Shown in pieces: positions 1 to 9,316 of a stretch of DNA of 64,000 nt (the stretch's first letter is position 1; each line of letters opens with the position of its first letter). The notes below the pieces were generated by a model that did no database searches, was not told the DNA's origin, and saw nothing but the letters and a program-made list of their open reading frames with translations. This stretch comes from Pelagomonas calceolata (lineage: Eukaryota > Sar > Pelagophyceae > Pelagomonadales > Pelagomonadaceae). The stretch covers positions 6,014,001 through 6,078,000 of the forward strand of contig CAKKNE010000001.1 in NCBI GenBank assembly GCA_918797485.1, read 5' to 3'. The translations under genes were made by a program, and so were the position numbers.

Positions 1-1302
1 CTGCGCCTCGCTTTCGACGAGACCCCGTGCGAGTCGACGTCGTGCGGTGTCAATAACGTGGCTTCACTACGGTGCGGCGGTACGATGGGCGACAGCAGCA
101 TCAGAACGGCCGTCCGGGCGTGGCTTACGGACGAGGCAGCAGCCGAGGCGACGTACGGCCATATATCGACGTGGAATACTGGGAGGGTGACGGACATGCA
201 TGAACTGTTCTCGTCGTGGACGGGAGCGAACAGGTACTTTAACGAGCCGATAGGCAACTGGGACGTCCGCAAGGTGAAGAACATGCACGACATGTTCCAG
301 AACGCGGAGTCCTTCAATCAAGCTCTTGGCAAATGGCAAGTCGGCGCTGTCACAGATATGAGTGACATGTTCCAGCGCGCGGCGTCGTTTAATCAGCCAC
401 TCAATGATTGGGATCTGTCCAATGTGCAGGACATGGAGGAGATGTTCGAGGAGGCAGAGGCCTTCGACCAGGACCTTGGCTGGTGCGTGGACATGAGCCT
501 GCGAATCGCATTTAAAAAAACCAAGTGCGAGTCGGCTGCGTGCGGCGTCGCGCAAAAGGACGTGATCGGCATATGCGAATGGTTACCACCCGTCCGTCCG
601 TGTCTCATTGGCACAAAAACGAAAAGGCGATGTTATATCACCTCAGGAACACTCATCATCGCCGTTCTGCTTGTCCTTCTTGCTGGCTTCAGCACATGCG
701 TCTGCTGTAGGAAGAAGAAGGACGAAACTTACTTCGCCGCCGCCCGCCGCCTCCTCCGCAGCTGCCTCTGCTGCTGCTGCCTCTGCTGCAGGAAAAAGAA
801 GGAAAAAGGTAGCGTTAACTCCCAACCGGATTCCCGGGCGGAGTCGCCACGGGAAGAGCCCGACGAGGAAGCGACCGCCTCCGAGTCTCTGGAGTCGCGC
901 GCCCAAGCCGCAGCCAAGGCCGAGGAGGCCGTCGAGCCTTCGTCCTTCTCGAAGCTTACCTCGTTCCTGTTCGGCGAGCGAGAAGAGGCCCCCATGGAAG
1001 AGACCCCCAAGGAAGAAGAAGAGGCCGCCGCCCTCCCCGTCGTCGCGGAAGCCGAGGAGGAGGGAGCAACCGAACAACCACCACCGCCGCCGGCGAAACG
1101 CTGGTTCTCGCGCGAGCCACCGAAAGCCGAGGAGATGCACCAGCGGGTGGGCTGTTGGTATACCTTTGCGCCGGAAGCGGCCGCGTTGCGCGCCGCCTGG
1201 GGTGAGTACCCAGGGACGCCCGACGCCCTCCAAGCGTGGCCCGGTTTCGTCCAGGTCACGAACGCGTTCCTCGACGCCAAGCTGGACGCCAAGCTGGCTT
1301 AG
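1..1302 (+). CDS. BspA-like (DUF285) single-pass surface protein, 5' end outside window
   Basis: The reading frame is already open at base 1, so the gene starts upstream. Seen: three consecutive DUF285-type repeats (roughly 200-480) with the hallmark pattern VTDMxxMF...FNQxLxxWDxSxV, then a Cys-rich stalk, then one hydrophobic segment (SGTLIIAVLLVLLAGFSTCV, about 635-700), then CCRKKK and a long Glu/Pro-rich tail ending ...FLDAKLDAKLA. The first codons (CESTSCGVNN) repeat the later CESAACGVAQ, so further repeat units lie upstream. Family knowledge: BspA/DUF285 leucine-rich-like repeats form extracellular surface proteins and are expanded in many protists. The inferred layout is an outside repeat domain, one membrane pass and a cytoplasmic tail. 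Ligand and role are unknown. Confidence 0.8.
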   Translation: MRLAFDETPCESTSCGVNNVASLRCGGTMGDSSIRTAVRAWLTDEAAAEATYGHISTWNTGRVTDMHELFSSWTGANRYFNEPIGNWDVRKVKNMHDMFQNAESFNQALGKWQVGAVTDMSDMFQRAASFNQPLNDWDLSNVQDMEEMFEEAEAFDQDLGWCVDMSLRIAFKKTKCESAACGVAQKDVIGICEWLPPVRPCLIGTKTKRRCYITSGTLIIAVLLVLLAGFSTCVCCRKKKDETYFAAARRLLRSCLCCCCLCCRKKKEKGSVNSQPDSRAESPREEPDEEATASESLESRAQAAAKAEEAVEPSSFSKLTSFLFGEREEAPMEETPKEEEEAAALPVVAEAEEEGATEQPPPPPAKRWFSREPPKAEEMHQRVGCWYTFAPEAAALRAAWGEYPGTPDALQAWPGFVQVTNAFLDAKLDAKLA

Positions 1303-1333
1303 GCCTAATATTATCTAGGAAGAGGAAGACTAC

Positions 1334-3659
1334 TCACACGTCCAAGATGCTCCGCACGCATCCCTTCGACTCAAAGTCCGCGCTGTCCGCGAGCGACGCC
1401 GCCCCGGAGAGGTGGACGCAGGCGTGTTCGATCGCCGCGAGCGCGCCCATTCTCGCGAGAGCGGCTTCGTCGCTACAACTCTTCTGCACGGCCCCGTCGT
1501 AGTAGGCGTCCCACGCGTCTGCCAGATTCGTGGAGAGTTCCGCGCGGAAGTCCTCGAACGCGGCGAGTGCAGCGGAGAGCCGGTCGTCTGAGTTGAAATG
1601 GATAGCTTCCGCCGCCGCGGTCGCGCGGTCCGCGAAGCCCTTCGTCGCTCGTGCGAACATCGGCTGCAGCGAATCGTCTCGCGCGACGCCGGCGAGGCAC
1701 CGCGCGAGGGCGCCGAGCGAGTGCGTCGTGTCGGCCAGCGCGTCGACGAGGAGCCCCAGGGACTCGGCGTCTAAGGGCGCCTGGCACGGCGGCTCGCGGC
1801 GCGCGTCGGCGAGGCGCGCGCGGGCTGATGCCAGCGTGGCCTCGAGCCCGGCGACGCCCTTGTTCGTCGCCGCGAGCGCGTCCTCCGATCCGTCAGAGGC
1901 GGCGTCCGCGGCGCTGGACGCGGTCGCGCCGAAGCCGTCGAACCACGAAACCAGCGTGGTCCTGAGCGCAGGCCGCGCCGACCGCCGGAAGAACAGGAAG
2001 TCGAAGACGAACGACTGCAGGATGCCGATGCTGACCATGGTCACACGGAGCGAGACGAATGTCAAGTTCGTGGCGTCGATGCCGAAATCTACCAAACCTC
2101 CAAACAAGAACATCGGCGCCGAGAACGCCGCGCACTCCTGTAGATAGGCCATCGTCGGTTCGAACCACACCAGACAAAGGAAGATCCAGGCGCTCACGAG
2201 GGCCGCCGCCCAGATGAGGTGGTCGACGCTCAGCACGAGCGCAATCGTCATCGCCGCCGCGCCGGCCGACGCATTGCCAAACAGTCGCTGGAACATCTTG
2301 GTAAACGTCGCGCCCAGGGACTCCTGCACGACGCACATGACGCTGATCCCGACCCATGAACCATACCCGTCGGCGCGCCGCTGCCACGACGGCACGGCGA
2401 CCCAGAGCGACGCAAAGGCCATGTGGAGGGCGACGCGGACGGGAAATTCGAGGTGCCGGAGCCACGACACCTTCGGCGACGCCTTCGGAGGAGGCGCGGG
2501 CGCCGCTTCTGGATCGAGCTCGTGGTCGGCGACGCGCATGAGCGCTCCCGCGGCCGTCGCCAACGGCAGCCAGACGTCGTGCGAGTCGTCGTCCGAGATC
2601 TCGCGGCGCGCGCCGCCGACCGCGTCCTCCGCCGTCTTGCGCGCCGCCTTGAGGCGGACTGGATCGTCACCTTCGATCGTCACCGCGATGGCTTCAGCCA
2701 GCTCCCGGAAGGACCCGTGCAACGTCTCGACGCTCGCCGTCTTGGCCACGGCGCGCGGGGGCATGCGAGCGGCCGCGTCGAAGAGCGAGCGGAGCAGCTT
2801 GCCGCGGGCCTCGAGGTGGCCGACGCGCGCGCGTAATGATTTGGCCGAGCGGCCCACGAGGGCGAGCTCGACCGCCGCCGGCGTACAATACGGGACGGCG
2901 CTGTCGTCCGCGCGCGTCTTCAGGAGCCGCCGGCCCGTCGCGACGGCCTCGAGCTGCTGCGTGCGCGTCGCGCCGAACCCGACGGCGTCGCTCGCGAGGC
3001 GCGCGAGCTTGGCGTCGGCGTCGTTTTGGTCGTCGATGCGGTCTTGCGCCTTCCACACCGCCAGCGACGGCCACGGCACGAGCTTCGACGCCACACCGAA
3101 AGCTATTCCCACAGACGCCGTTCCGAAGACTTTCCACGCATACATCGGGTCCGCTCCTGCGCAATCAACCAGTGAGTTTTAGATGCGCCGCGACAATTTG
3201 ATTTATGCACTGGTTGGCGCCGCGCCGCGCCCCCGAAGCGCCCATGAAGAGGACCAACACCGCGCTCGGGACGAAGGCCCGCGGAATCACGGGTACGAGC
3301 CCGAGCGCGAACGAGCAGACGAACATGGTCAACGGCAGCGCCACGTCGAAGTGCTTGCGGGAGATCTGGTCCTGCCCGCGCAGGAAGATGATGACGCCGT
3401 AGGACAGGGGGGTTGCGATGCCCAGCGAGATTCCCATGACGGCGCCGAGGAGCAACCATGCGCCGAGGGAGTTCGCGTCGCGGCTGAGAACGATGATCGA
3501 CACGGCGAGGAAGCCGACCGGTAGGTTGTCCGGGACGTTGTGGCGCCCTCCGATGCCGGCGTTCAGCCACCAGAGCGCGAACCAACTCGCGACGGCGCAT
3601 CGCAGGGCCGTGATGGCGTTTTCCCGCGCGACGCGCGGCCAGCGCGCGGTCGCTTTCAT
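1334..3659 (-). CDS. FUSC/aromatic-acid-exporter-like membrane protein, two exons
   Basis: Two open frames join across a 64-nt introner intron (3157-3220) into one protein of about 753 residues: exon 1 3659-3221, exon 2 3156-1334. Exon 1 carries an N-terminal block of hydrophobic helices (ALRCAVASWFALWW; GFLAVSIIVLS; LGAWLLLGAVMGISLG). Exon 2 begins with another helix, a long soluble helical stretch, a second membrane block (VAVPSWQRRADGYGSWVGIS; AMTIALVLSVDHLIWAAALV; MFLFGGLVDFG) and a soluble C-terminus. The layout of two membrane blocks separated by soluble helices is that of FUSC/ArAE transporters, which export small organic acids; substrate unknown. The alternative reading, two separate genes, is unlikely because the join is frame-exact (RRGADP then MYAWKVF). 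Confidence 0.7.
3157..3212. mobile_element. Introner (short form) forming intron 3157-3220
   Basis: 56-bp element inside the FUSC-like gene (minus strand). Its ends keep traces of the family repeat: GTTGATTGCGCAG at the acceptor and CAGTGCATAAATCAA at the other end. Flanks gcgccaac / gagcggac match at 5 of 8 bases, as expected of an aged 8-bp duplication. The only nearby donor that keeps the frame is the GC starting the upstream flank, giving a GC-AG intron. The GT inside the element would shift the frame. Confidence 0.7.
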
Positions 3660-4140
3660 GCTTTATCTTTTGCTGTCGCGGGTCGTCTCAAATTTACCGT
3701 CGGTAAGGAATACAATATTGTGGGAAACTTGGGCTTGCGTGCCGAGACGTCGTACGCGTCGTCTTTGGCGCACTGCGGCGCACTAATAATATACGTCTAC
3801 GTACTTGCGCGCTTACGGGCTCGAGGCAAGCCCGCCGAGCGTGTGGTGTCTTTTTATACATATACATATGTATAGCATAGGTATACTAAATACCTACTAA
3901 ATCCGAGGTCTACTGAGGAATCCCCCGACGCCGACTACGCATGCATCTGACGGATCGCACCGACAACCCGCACGCGAGCAGAAATGAGACCTGCTAGCGG
4001 CCTGTAAGACACTAGCAGGAGCCGAATCCTGGAAAGCTGCCGCGCGCGCTCCATCTCGTGCTCCAAAACTCCAAAAGGGCTGCCTCTGCATGCCTACTGG
4101 TAATATCCCTCGGTTCACGCACCAAGCGCATACCTACGAA
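3660..4140. other. Divergent intergenic region
   Basis: About 480 bp between divergently transcribed genes. It is AT-richer than the surrounding coding DNA (TATA-like runs near 3855-3895) and holds one copy of the GCTAG palindrome at 3993-4016. No coding sequence is supported except a possible upstream ATG at 4090 for the next gene. Confidence 0.5.
3993..4016 (+). promoter_or_regulatory. GCTAG-palindrome motif, copy 1
   Basis: GCTAGCGGCCTG followed by TAAGACACTAGC; arms GCTAGYG and CACTAGC are an imperfect inverted repeat. It lies 74-125 bp upstream of the possible start codons of the 4-TM protein gene. Function unknown; see findings. Confidence 0.55.
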
Positions 4141-4584
4141 ATGCCTGTCAAGAACGCCTTCACCTACGGCCTGTGCCTGGCCACGCTGCTCTTCCTGCCC
4201 GTGTGGGTCCAGCACCTGACCGCGGCGGACGGCGGGATCGGCGCGATCGGCGGGGGCAAGATCTCCGAGGAAGAGATTTTCGGCAAGACGAACAAGAAGG
4301 GCGTCACCGTGGGCGGCTACCCGAAACTCATGTTTCACGCCCTCGCGATCGTCGGCAACACGGCCATCTGGTTCAGCGTTTTGTGCATCCTCGTGTCGTA
4401 CTACGGCAACATGAAGCAGAAGCAGGCCGTGGCCGGCGTTTATTTGGCCTGGGCTGTCGGCGCCGGCGTCATCCAGTACACGCACCCGTGGAACGACGAC
4501 CCGGTGTCGATGCTCGACATGCCGATGCCTCTGCTCCTCGGCGTCGTCGCCATCGTGGGCACGGGCCTCGCGCTCGAGGCGTAG
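4141..4584 (+). CDS. Small multi-pass membrane protein, unknown function
   Basis: 147 residues from the ATG at 4141; an in-frame ATG at 4090 would add 17. Four hydrophobic segments are visible: FTYGLCLATLLFLPVW, LMFHALAIVGNTAIWFSVL, AVAGVYLAWAVGAGVIQY and MPLLLGVVAIVGTGLAL. A polar loop rich in Gly, Lys and Glu (GGGKISEEEIFGKTNKKG) sits between the first two. No transporter signature or cofactor motif is recognised. The coding frame is clean and ends well before the convergent phosphoglucomutase gene (4645). Confidence 0.7.
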   Translation: MPVKNAFTYGLCLATLLFLPVWVQHLTAADGGIGAIGGGKISEEEIFGKTNKKGVTVGGYPKLMFHALAIVGNTAIWFSVLCILVSYYGNMKQKQAVAGVYLAWAVGAGVIQYTHPWNDDPVSMLDMPMPLLLGVVAIVGTGLALEA

Positions 4585-4644
4585 GTTCGCGCGCCCCTCT
4601 GTATAAATCCTACCTAAGTGGCCTTAAAACGTCGCTGCGCCACA

Positions 4645-6405
4645 CTACGTGATCACGCTCGGCCCCTCGCGGTCGACGAACGCGTGGAGCCTCGCGACGG
4701 CCTTGCCTTTATCGGCGAGGGCCTCGAGGGCCTCGGACGCGACCAAATCTAAATCGGCGTCCGACGGGTTCGCCAGGGGCCGTTCGATGTAGACGCGCAC
4801 CGTCGCTCCTGCACTTCCGGTCCCGGACAGTCGGAAGACGCAACGCCCGCCGCCGGCAAAGGCGAGGATCATGCCCTGGTTCTCCGTCGATGAGGAGTCC
4901 AGGGGGTCCACGTACGAAAAGGACGACACCGATTCGAGGTCGGGATCGGGCAAAACATCAGAACCGATCAGCGAACCCAGATGCGCCATCATCGCCTGCG
5001 CGCCCTCGGACGCGACCTCCTCGTAGTCGTGCCTGCAATACAAGTCGCGGCCGTACTCCTTCCAGTGTTGCTTCACCACATCGCCCACGCTCATGCCTTC
5101 ATTGTCAGCTAACACCGACAACCACGCTAGCGCCGCCCACAAGCCATCTTTTTCCCTCACATGGTCGGCCCCCGTGCCGAACGACTCTTCTCCACACAGA
5201 AAGGGTTGTTTCAATTCCATCAAGTTGCCGAAGAACTTCCAGCCGGTTGGCGTCTCGTAGCATTCGATGGACTGTTTTTCTGCGACGCGATCGAGAGCAC
5301 GTGACGTAGGCATCGACCTAGCGCATGCAGCTAAACCACCTCGATCCTTAAACCACTTGATGGACTTCGCCTGCGCCGCCAACACGGCCAACGAATCAGA
5401 AGGAGAAGCGAAAAAACGGTGGCCGACGATCATGTTCCTATCTCCGTCACCGTCGAACGCCACGCCTAACGCCAATTCTTCCCCTAGGGAGTCGCCCGGT
5501 GAACCATCTTCATTGAGCGACGCTCGCCGCACCAACTCCGAGGCCCACTTGAGATTTGGGTCCGGGTGACAGCCCCCGAAGTCCGGGCGCGGGTCGCATC
5601 TATAGAGTTGGGATTTGGGTACGCCTAATTCTTGGCACATGACTCTGAGAGCGGCCGGGCCCGCGGCGCCGTGCATCGCATCGAATAACAGTGAGGGCTT
5701 CTTTTTTATGAAGTTTCGTAATTTCTCGAAGTCGAAACATTCCTGGAGTTGCGCCACGTAGTCATCTAAGGCGTCTATTACCTGAACTGTGCTGTCTCCT
5801 AGCGTATAGGTACCGACCGTCGTGATGTCTACGGTACCATCCACCATATTATAGGAACTGATGGATGTAGATTTCTCATACACCGCTTCGGTCAAAAATT
5901 CTTTAGCAGGGGCGCCGTCGGGGCCCGTGTTGAACTTGACGCCAAAGTCGGCGTCGGGCCCGCCGGGGTTGTGCGACGCCGTCATGAGGATCGCGCCATC
6001 CGCTTTATTACGTCGTACCAACGCCGATGCTCCGGGCGTGCTGACGACGCCGTGCACCGGCACCACTATCGTTTTAACGCCGTTCCCCGCTAAGACTTTG
6101 AGGAAGGTCTGGATCGCTTCTTTGTTGAAGTAGCGGCCGTCTCCTCCGACGACCATGGTACCACTACCACTCGCGGGAAAGCCGCCGACGTCGCGCCAGC
6201 CCTCGACGATGGACTGCGCGAAGTTCTCCACGTAATGTTCCGTCGTCTCCCAGACCTTGGTCCTCTTTCTCAGTCCCGAGGTTCCAGGGCGCATCCCTTC
6301 GATCGGTGTGGTTGCAACGTTGAGCGCGACGCGTGACGGCTTGGACTGCACGGGCAGCACGAAGGCTTGCGTGGCGCCGAGCAGCAGCAGTGCGTGACGC
6401 ATCAT
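4645..6405 (-). CDS. PGM: Phosphoglucomutase, plastid-targeted
   Basis: 586-residue protein interconverting glucose 1-phosphate and glucose 6-phosphate, linking glycolysis/Calvin-cycle sugars to storage glucan. All four alpha-D-phosphohexomutase signatures are visible in order: catalytic phosphoserine loop TASHNPGGPDADFG, metal loop AFDGDGDRNM, sugar loop ETPTGWKFFGN with CGEESFGTGADHVREKDG, and phosphate-binding RLSGTGSAGATVRVY. The length is right for the family. The N-terminus is a short signal peptide (MMRHALLLLGATQAFVLP) with a heterokont AF-type plastid cleavage motif, followed by about 20 residues before the conserved domain (GMRPGTSGLRKR). Single exon. Plastid location is inferred from the presequence. 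Confidence 0.95.
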   Translation of the reverse strand: MMRHALLLLGATQAFVLPVQSKPSRVALNVATTPIEGMRPGTSGLRKRTKVWETTEHYVENFAQSIVEGWRDVGGFPASGSGTMVVGGDGRYFNKEAIQTFLKVLAGNGVKTIVVPVHGVVSTPGASALVRRNKADGAILMTASHNPGGPDADFGVKFNTGPDGAPAKEFLTEAVYEKSTSISSYNMVDGTVDITTVGTYTLGDSTVQVIDALDDYVAQLQECFDFEKLRNFIKKKPSLLFDAMHGAAGPAALRVMCQELGVPKSQLYRCDPRPDFGGCHPDPNLKWASELVRRASLNEDGSPGDSLGEELALGVAFDGDGDRNMIVGHRFFASPSDSLAVLAAQAKSIKWFKDRGGLAACARSMPTSRALDRVAEKQSIECYETPTGWKFFGNLMELKQPFLCGEESFGTGADHVREKDGLWAALAWLSVLADNEGMSVGDVVKQHWKEYGRDLYCRHDYEEVASEGAQAMMAHLGSLIGSDVLPDPDLESVSSFSYVDPLDSSSTENQGMILAFAGGGRCVFRLSGTGSAGATVRVYIERPLANPSDADLDLVASEALEALADKGKAVARLHAFVDREGPSVIT

Positions 6406-6678
6406 TTGATCGCTGCGGCAGTGATGCGACTGCTACTACAGATATTGCAGTGGCTTGTTTGCCTCTTGTAGGCTACCGCGCTGCACACGAGTTGCTGCAG
6501 TGGTCGTATATGATAGCAGCTCTTTTCTAATGCAACTATTCGAGCAATGCTTTGCCTGTGAGCCACAGATATCCGCCGCAAAGCAGGTCACGTACGCCTC
6601 GCCACGGGTTTTTTGGATCGCGTCGGCGCATCGAAAATGGCGGCAAGTACTCGTGTATAACTGATGTGTTAGTCCATT

Positions 6679-7401
6679 CTAGTACCAGCCCGTGTGGAAG
6701 GCGAACGCGACGATCGTGGGCACGATCTCCGCGGGGATCTGGGGGAATTTCGGTTCCAGGACCTTCGTGAGGCGCGCGCGGTGAGCGCGCTCGTATGCCG
6801 CCCAACTGCCCGCCGCGACGACCTTGGCGCGGTATTCACATATAATTGGGTAGTTTTGCGCGTTATACGGAGTCTCACCGTTGCACAGCCAGGTTGACCG
6901 TCCTTCAGCTACCGAACCAAACGAAAGCCGCGGTATCGGGGAGCCGGCGCGCAGAAGCAGGGCTAGTATGCGCCGGCATCTACAATCCGATAAATCTTCT
7001 GCCGGTGATCTACAATCTTCATCTTTTGATACGGCGTGGACGGAGGCGCCAGCGCTGAGCAACAACGCGGTGCATTCCACTCTGCCCATGTTTGCTGCCA
7101 TGTGAAGATTGGTTGTCCAATTATATAAACCGCTTCCATTCGGATCCGCCCCCGCGTCCAACAGAATTGACACCATTTCAGAGTGGTCTCCTACATAACA
7201 CGCATTCATGATCGGGGTCCAACCCTCACCATCTAGCGTCTCGGGATCTCCGCCGGCCGCCAAGGCGCGGCGCAGGGCGTCCACGTCGCCCGATTTACTG
7301 GCGACAACCATCGGTAGTTGCTCCCGTTCGTTATAGCTAAAGATATCATCACTGTCACTGTCACTGCCGCTCAGAGGGTCCGCAAACGCATTTTGATCCA
7401 T
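6679..7401 (-). CDS. Ankyrin-repeat protein
   Basis: 240 residues from the ATG at 7401. Acidic N-terminus (SGSDSDSDDIFSYNERE), then about four ankyrin repeats from residue ~28 (SKSGDVDALRRALAAGGDPE; GWTPIMNACYVGDHSEMVSI; NLHMAANMGRVECTALLLSA), then a less regular repeat and a C-terminal block (YRAKVVAAGSWAAYERAHRA ... EIVPTIVAFAFHTGWY). A fold-type call only; ankyrin proteins are protein-interaction scaffolds and no partner can be named. Confidence 0.85.
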   Translation of the reverse strand: MDQNAFADPLSGSDSDSDDIFSYNEREQLPMVVASKSGDVDALRRALAAGGDPETLDGEGWTPIMNACYVGDHSEMVSILLDAGADPNGSGLYNWTTNLHMAANMGRVECTALLLSAGASVHAVSKDEDCRSPAEDLSDCRCRRILALLLRAGSPIPRLSFGSVAEGRSTWLCNGETPYNAQNYPIICEYRAKVVAAGSWAAYERAHRARLTKVLEPKFPQIPAEIVPTIVAFAFHTGWY

Positions 7402-7626
7402 CCTCTACTTTTGGCTTAAAGCTGACTTATTGACTTTTTGCTCCGGGTTTGGGACCGCCGCCGCCGGCAGGACCGATTGATGCGTAAGGGAAATTTCACA
7501 GCGCAAATTATATGACCAGAGGCCACGCAGACTCGTAGCGCAAAGCGCGTACGCGACGCACGACGCGCCACCACCAGCAAAACAGGTTTTACAAGGTGCG
7601 CGCACGCCGTCGCCGAGTCGACATAA

Positions 7627-8751
7627 CTACTTAGCCAGCGCCCCCGGCGACTCGATCGCCTGCTGCAGGTCCCGGAGGAAGAGCGCCGCGTCGGCGCCGC
7701 TGATGATGCGGTGGTCGCAGGTCAGCGTGACCATCATGCGTTTCTCGATGCCCATACCGGTCAAAGCTTTCGGCAGGTGGACGATCTGCGGTTTCGCCGA
7801 CGCGACCGCTAGGATGGCACCTTGGCCCGGCGGCAGGATCGCCGCGAACTTGTCGACGGCCATCATCCCCAGATTGCTAATAGTAAAGGTACCGCTCTGG
7901 TACTCGTCGGGAGCCAATGAGCCGGACCTCGCTTTGCCCACGAGCTCCTTCCAGTTCGCCGATAAATCTGTTAACGACGTGGAGTCCGCATCTTTCAGGG
8001 TCGGTGTAATCAAGCCGCCTTCGAGCGCGACCGCTTGCGCGACGTTGATATGGGCGTTGTACTCAATCGTACCTGATGGACCGTAGGCCGCGTTTATCAA
8101 CGGGTGCTTCTTCAACGAGACGGCGACGGCCTTGGCGAGTAAGGCGGACACGGTGACGCCCTCGGGCTTGAGCTTGCGATACAGGTCATCAAAGGCATCC
8201 GTAGCAATGGTCTTGGACACGCGGAACACGGGCACATCCAAGGTCTTCTCCATGTTCGCCGCGATGGCCTGCTGCATGCCCGTCATCGGTACACTACCTA
8301 GTTGAGGGTACACATCAATGGTCGCGCCCTGCTGGATGCCCAAAGCTTCCGTCAGCGTGCCCAGGGCCCGCTTCACGTCGTCCTCCGTGACGCGGCCGAA
8401 CCTTCCCGTCGCGGCTACGGTAGACAAATCCACAGCTTCCTTCTTTGCGAGCTTCTGGGCCTTCGGGGTGGCTGTTGTGGCGCCCGGCGTCGCCACCCAA
8501 TTACTACCCTTGGCTCCTTCCACATCTCGCGCCACAATTCTCCCACCCGGGCCCGTGCCCGTGACGCTGTGGAGGTCGACCCCGAAGTCCTTGGCGAGCT
8601 TGCGCGCGTAGCCCGAGGCCTTGACGCGCGGCGGGCCCAGGGTCGCGGCGTGCAGGCGCGTCGCCGGCCTCCGTCGCGTTGGCGCGGGCGCGAGCGCCAG
8701 GGCGGCGTGCAGGGTGACGCAGAGCAGGGCTCGTCGTCTTGGTCGAGGCAT
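7627..8751 (-). CDS. Dihydrolipoamide acyltransferase (E2)-like, plastid, lacking a lipoyl domain
   Basis: 374 residues from the ATG at 8751; the ORF extends upstream without recognisable homology. Seen: signal-peptide-like start (RALLCVTLHAALALAPAPTR), then two peripheral-subunit-binding motifs in tandem (SGYARKLAKDFGVDLHSVTG and KAQKLAKKEAVDLSTVAATG), then the full 2-oxoacid dehydrogenase acyltransferase core (VPMTGMQQAIAANMEKTLDV; GTFTISNLGMMAVDKFAAIL) ending in the catalytic TCDHRIISGADAALFL. Known: E2 cores form the scaffold of pyruvate dehydrogenase and carry one or more N-terminal lipoyl domains. None is present here, and the signal peptide abuts the first binding domain. It could be a structural or E3-binding subunit, or an E2 lipoylated in trans. 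Confidence 0.85.
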   Translation of the reverse strand: MPRPRRRALLCVTLHAALALAPAPTRRRPATRLHAATLGPPRVKASGYARKLAKDFGVDLHSVTGTGPGGRIVARDVEGAKGSNWVATPGATTATPKAQKLAKKEAVDLSTVAATGRFGRVTEDDVKRALGTLTEALGIQQGATIDVYPQLGSVPMTGMQQAIAANMEKTLDVPVFRVSKTIATDAFDDLYRKLKPEGVTVSALLAKAVAVSLKKHPLINAAYGPSGTIEYNAHINVAQAVALEGGLITPTLKDADSTSLTDLSANWKELVGKARSGSLAPDEYQSGTFTISNLGMMAVDKFAAILPPGQGAILAVASAKPQIVHLPKALTGMGIEKRMMVTLTCDHRIISGADAALFLRDLQQAIESPGALAK

Positions 8752-9316
8752 GATGTGATACGTGCTGCGCCGTTCGAGGCTTATCCTTTGATGAATATGT
8801 ACTGCTTTGAGGCTGCAGAGAGCCGTAGGTATGCCGCGCGGCGACGGCAAGACACGGCACAGGTGCAATTGACTGCTAGGCTTTTTTATCGTCAAGGACG
8901 CGTTGCGACGTCGACGCAGCTTGCAGCGCTTGCGGCACTGATGCGGTAGATGCCAATGGACTGCTTCGATGCTGCAGTGATGCCTTAGGAGCGTCGCGCA
9001 AGCACCTCAAACACGGCCTCGACGCACTTCACCAGGCCGATTTTTTTAGCGCGCGTCAGTACGCGTAGCGACGTCCACGCAACCTTGGGAGAGCTGGAAG
9101 ACGGATGAGTCGAAGTTCGGGACGGTTTTGGCAGGGCGTCTCACTGTCAACTCTCTGGCCATGCTGCAAATGCAGGCACCAAACTCCGCTTAAACACCAC
9201 TCCCAGAACGCAGCGATTGGGAACGTGACGGCTGGCAGCCATACTGCAGATCGTCTGCATCGCTTGCGCAATCTACGGCCCAGCATAGCCGACTGCACAC
9301 AGCAGCAAAAGCTGCA
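8752..9316. other. Divergent intergenic region
   Basis: About 565 bp between the E2-like gene (minus) and the next gene (plus). I see no coding sequence with recognisable features. Short CTGCAGT/CTGCAGA strings recur (near 8813 and 8972), but I cannot assign a role. Confidence 0.4.

Noticed and set aside
608-1318. Plus-strand ORF overlapping the surface-protein tail in another frame
   Set aside because: Arg/Pro-rich shadow of the Glu/Pro-rich tail; no start context or domain.
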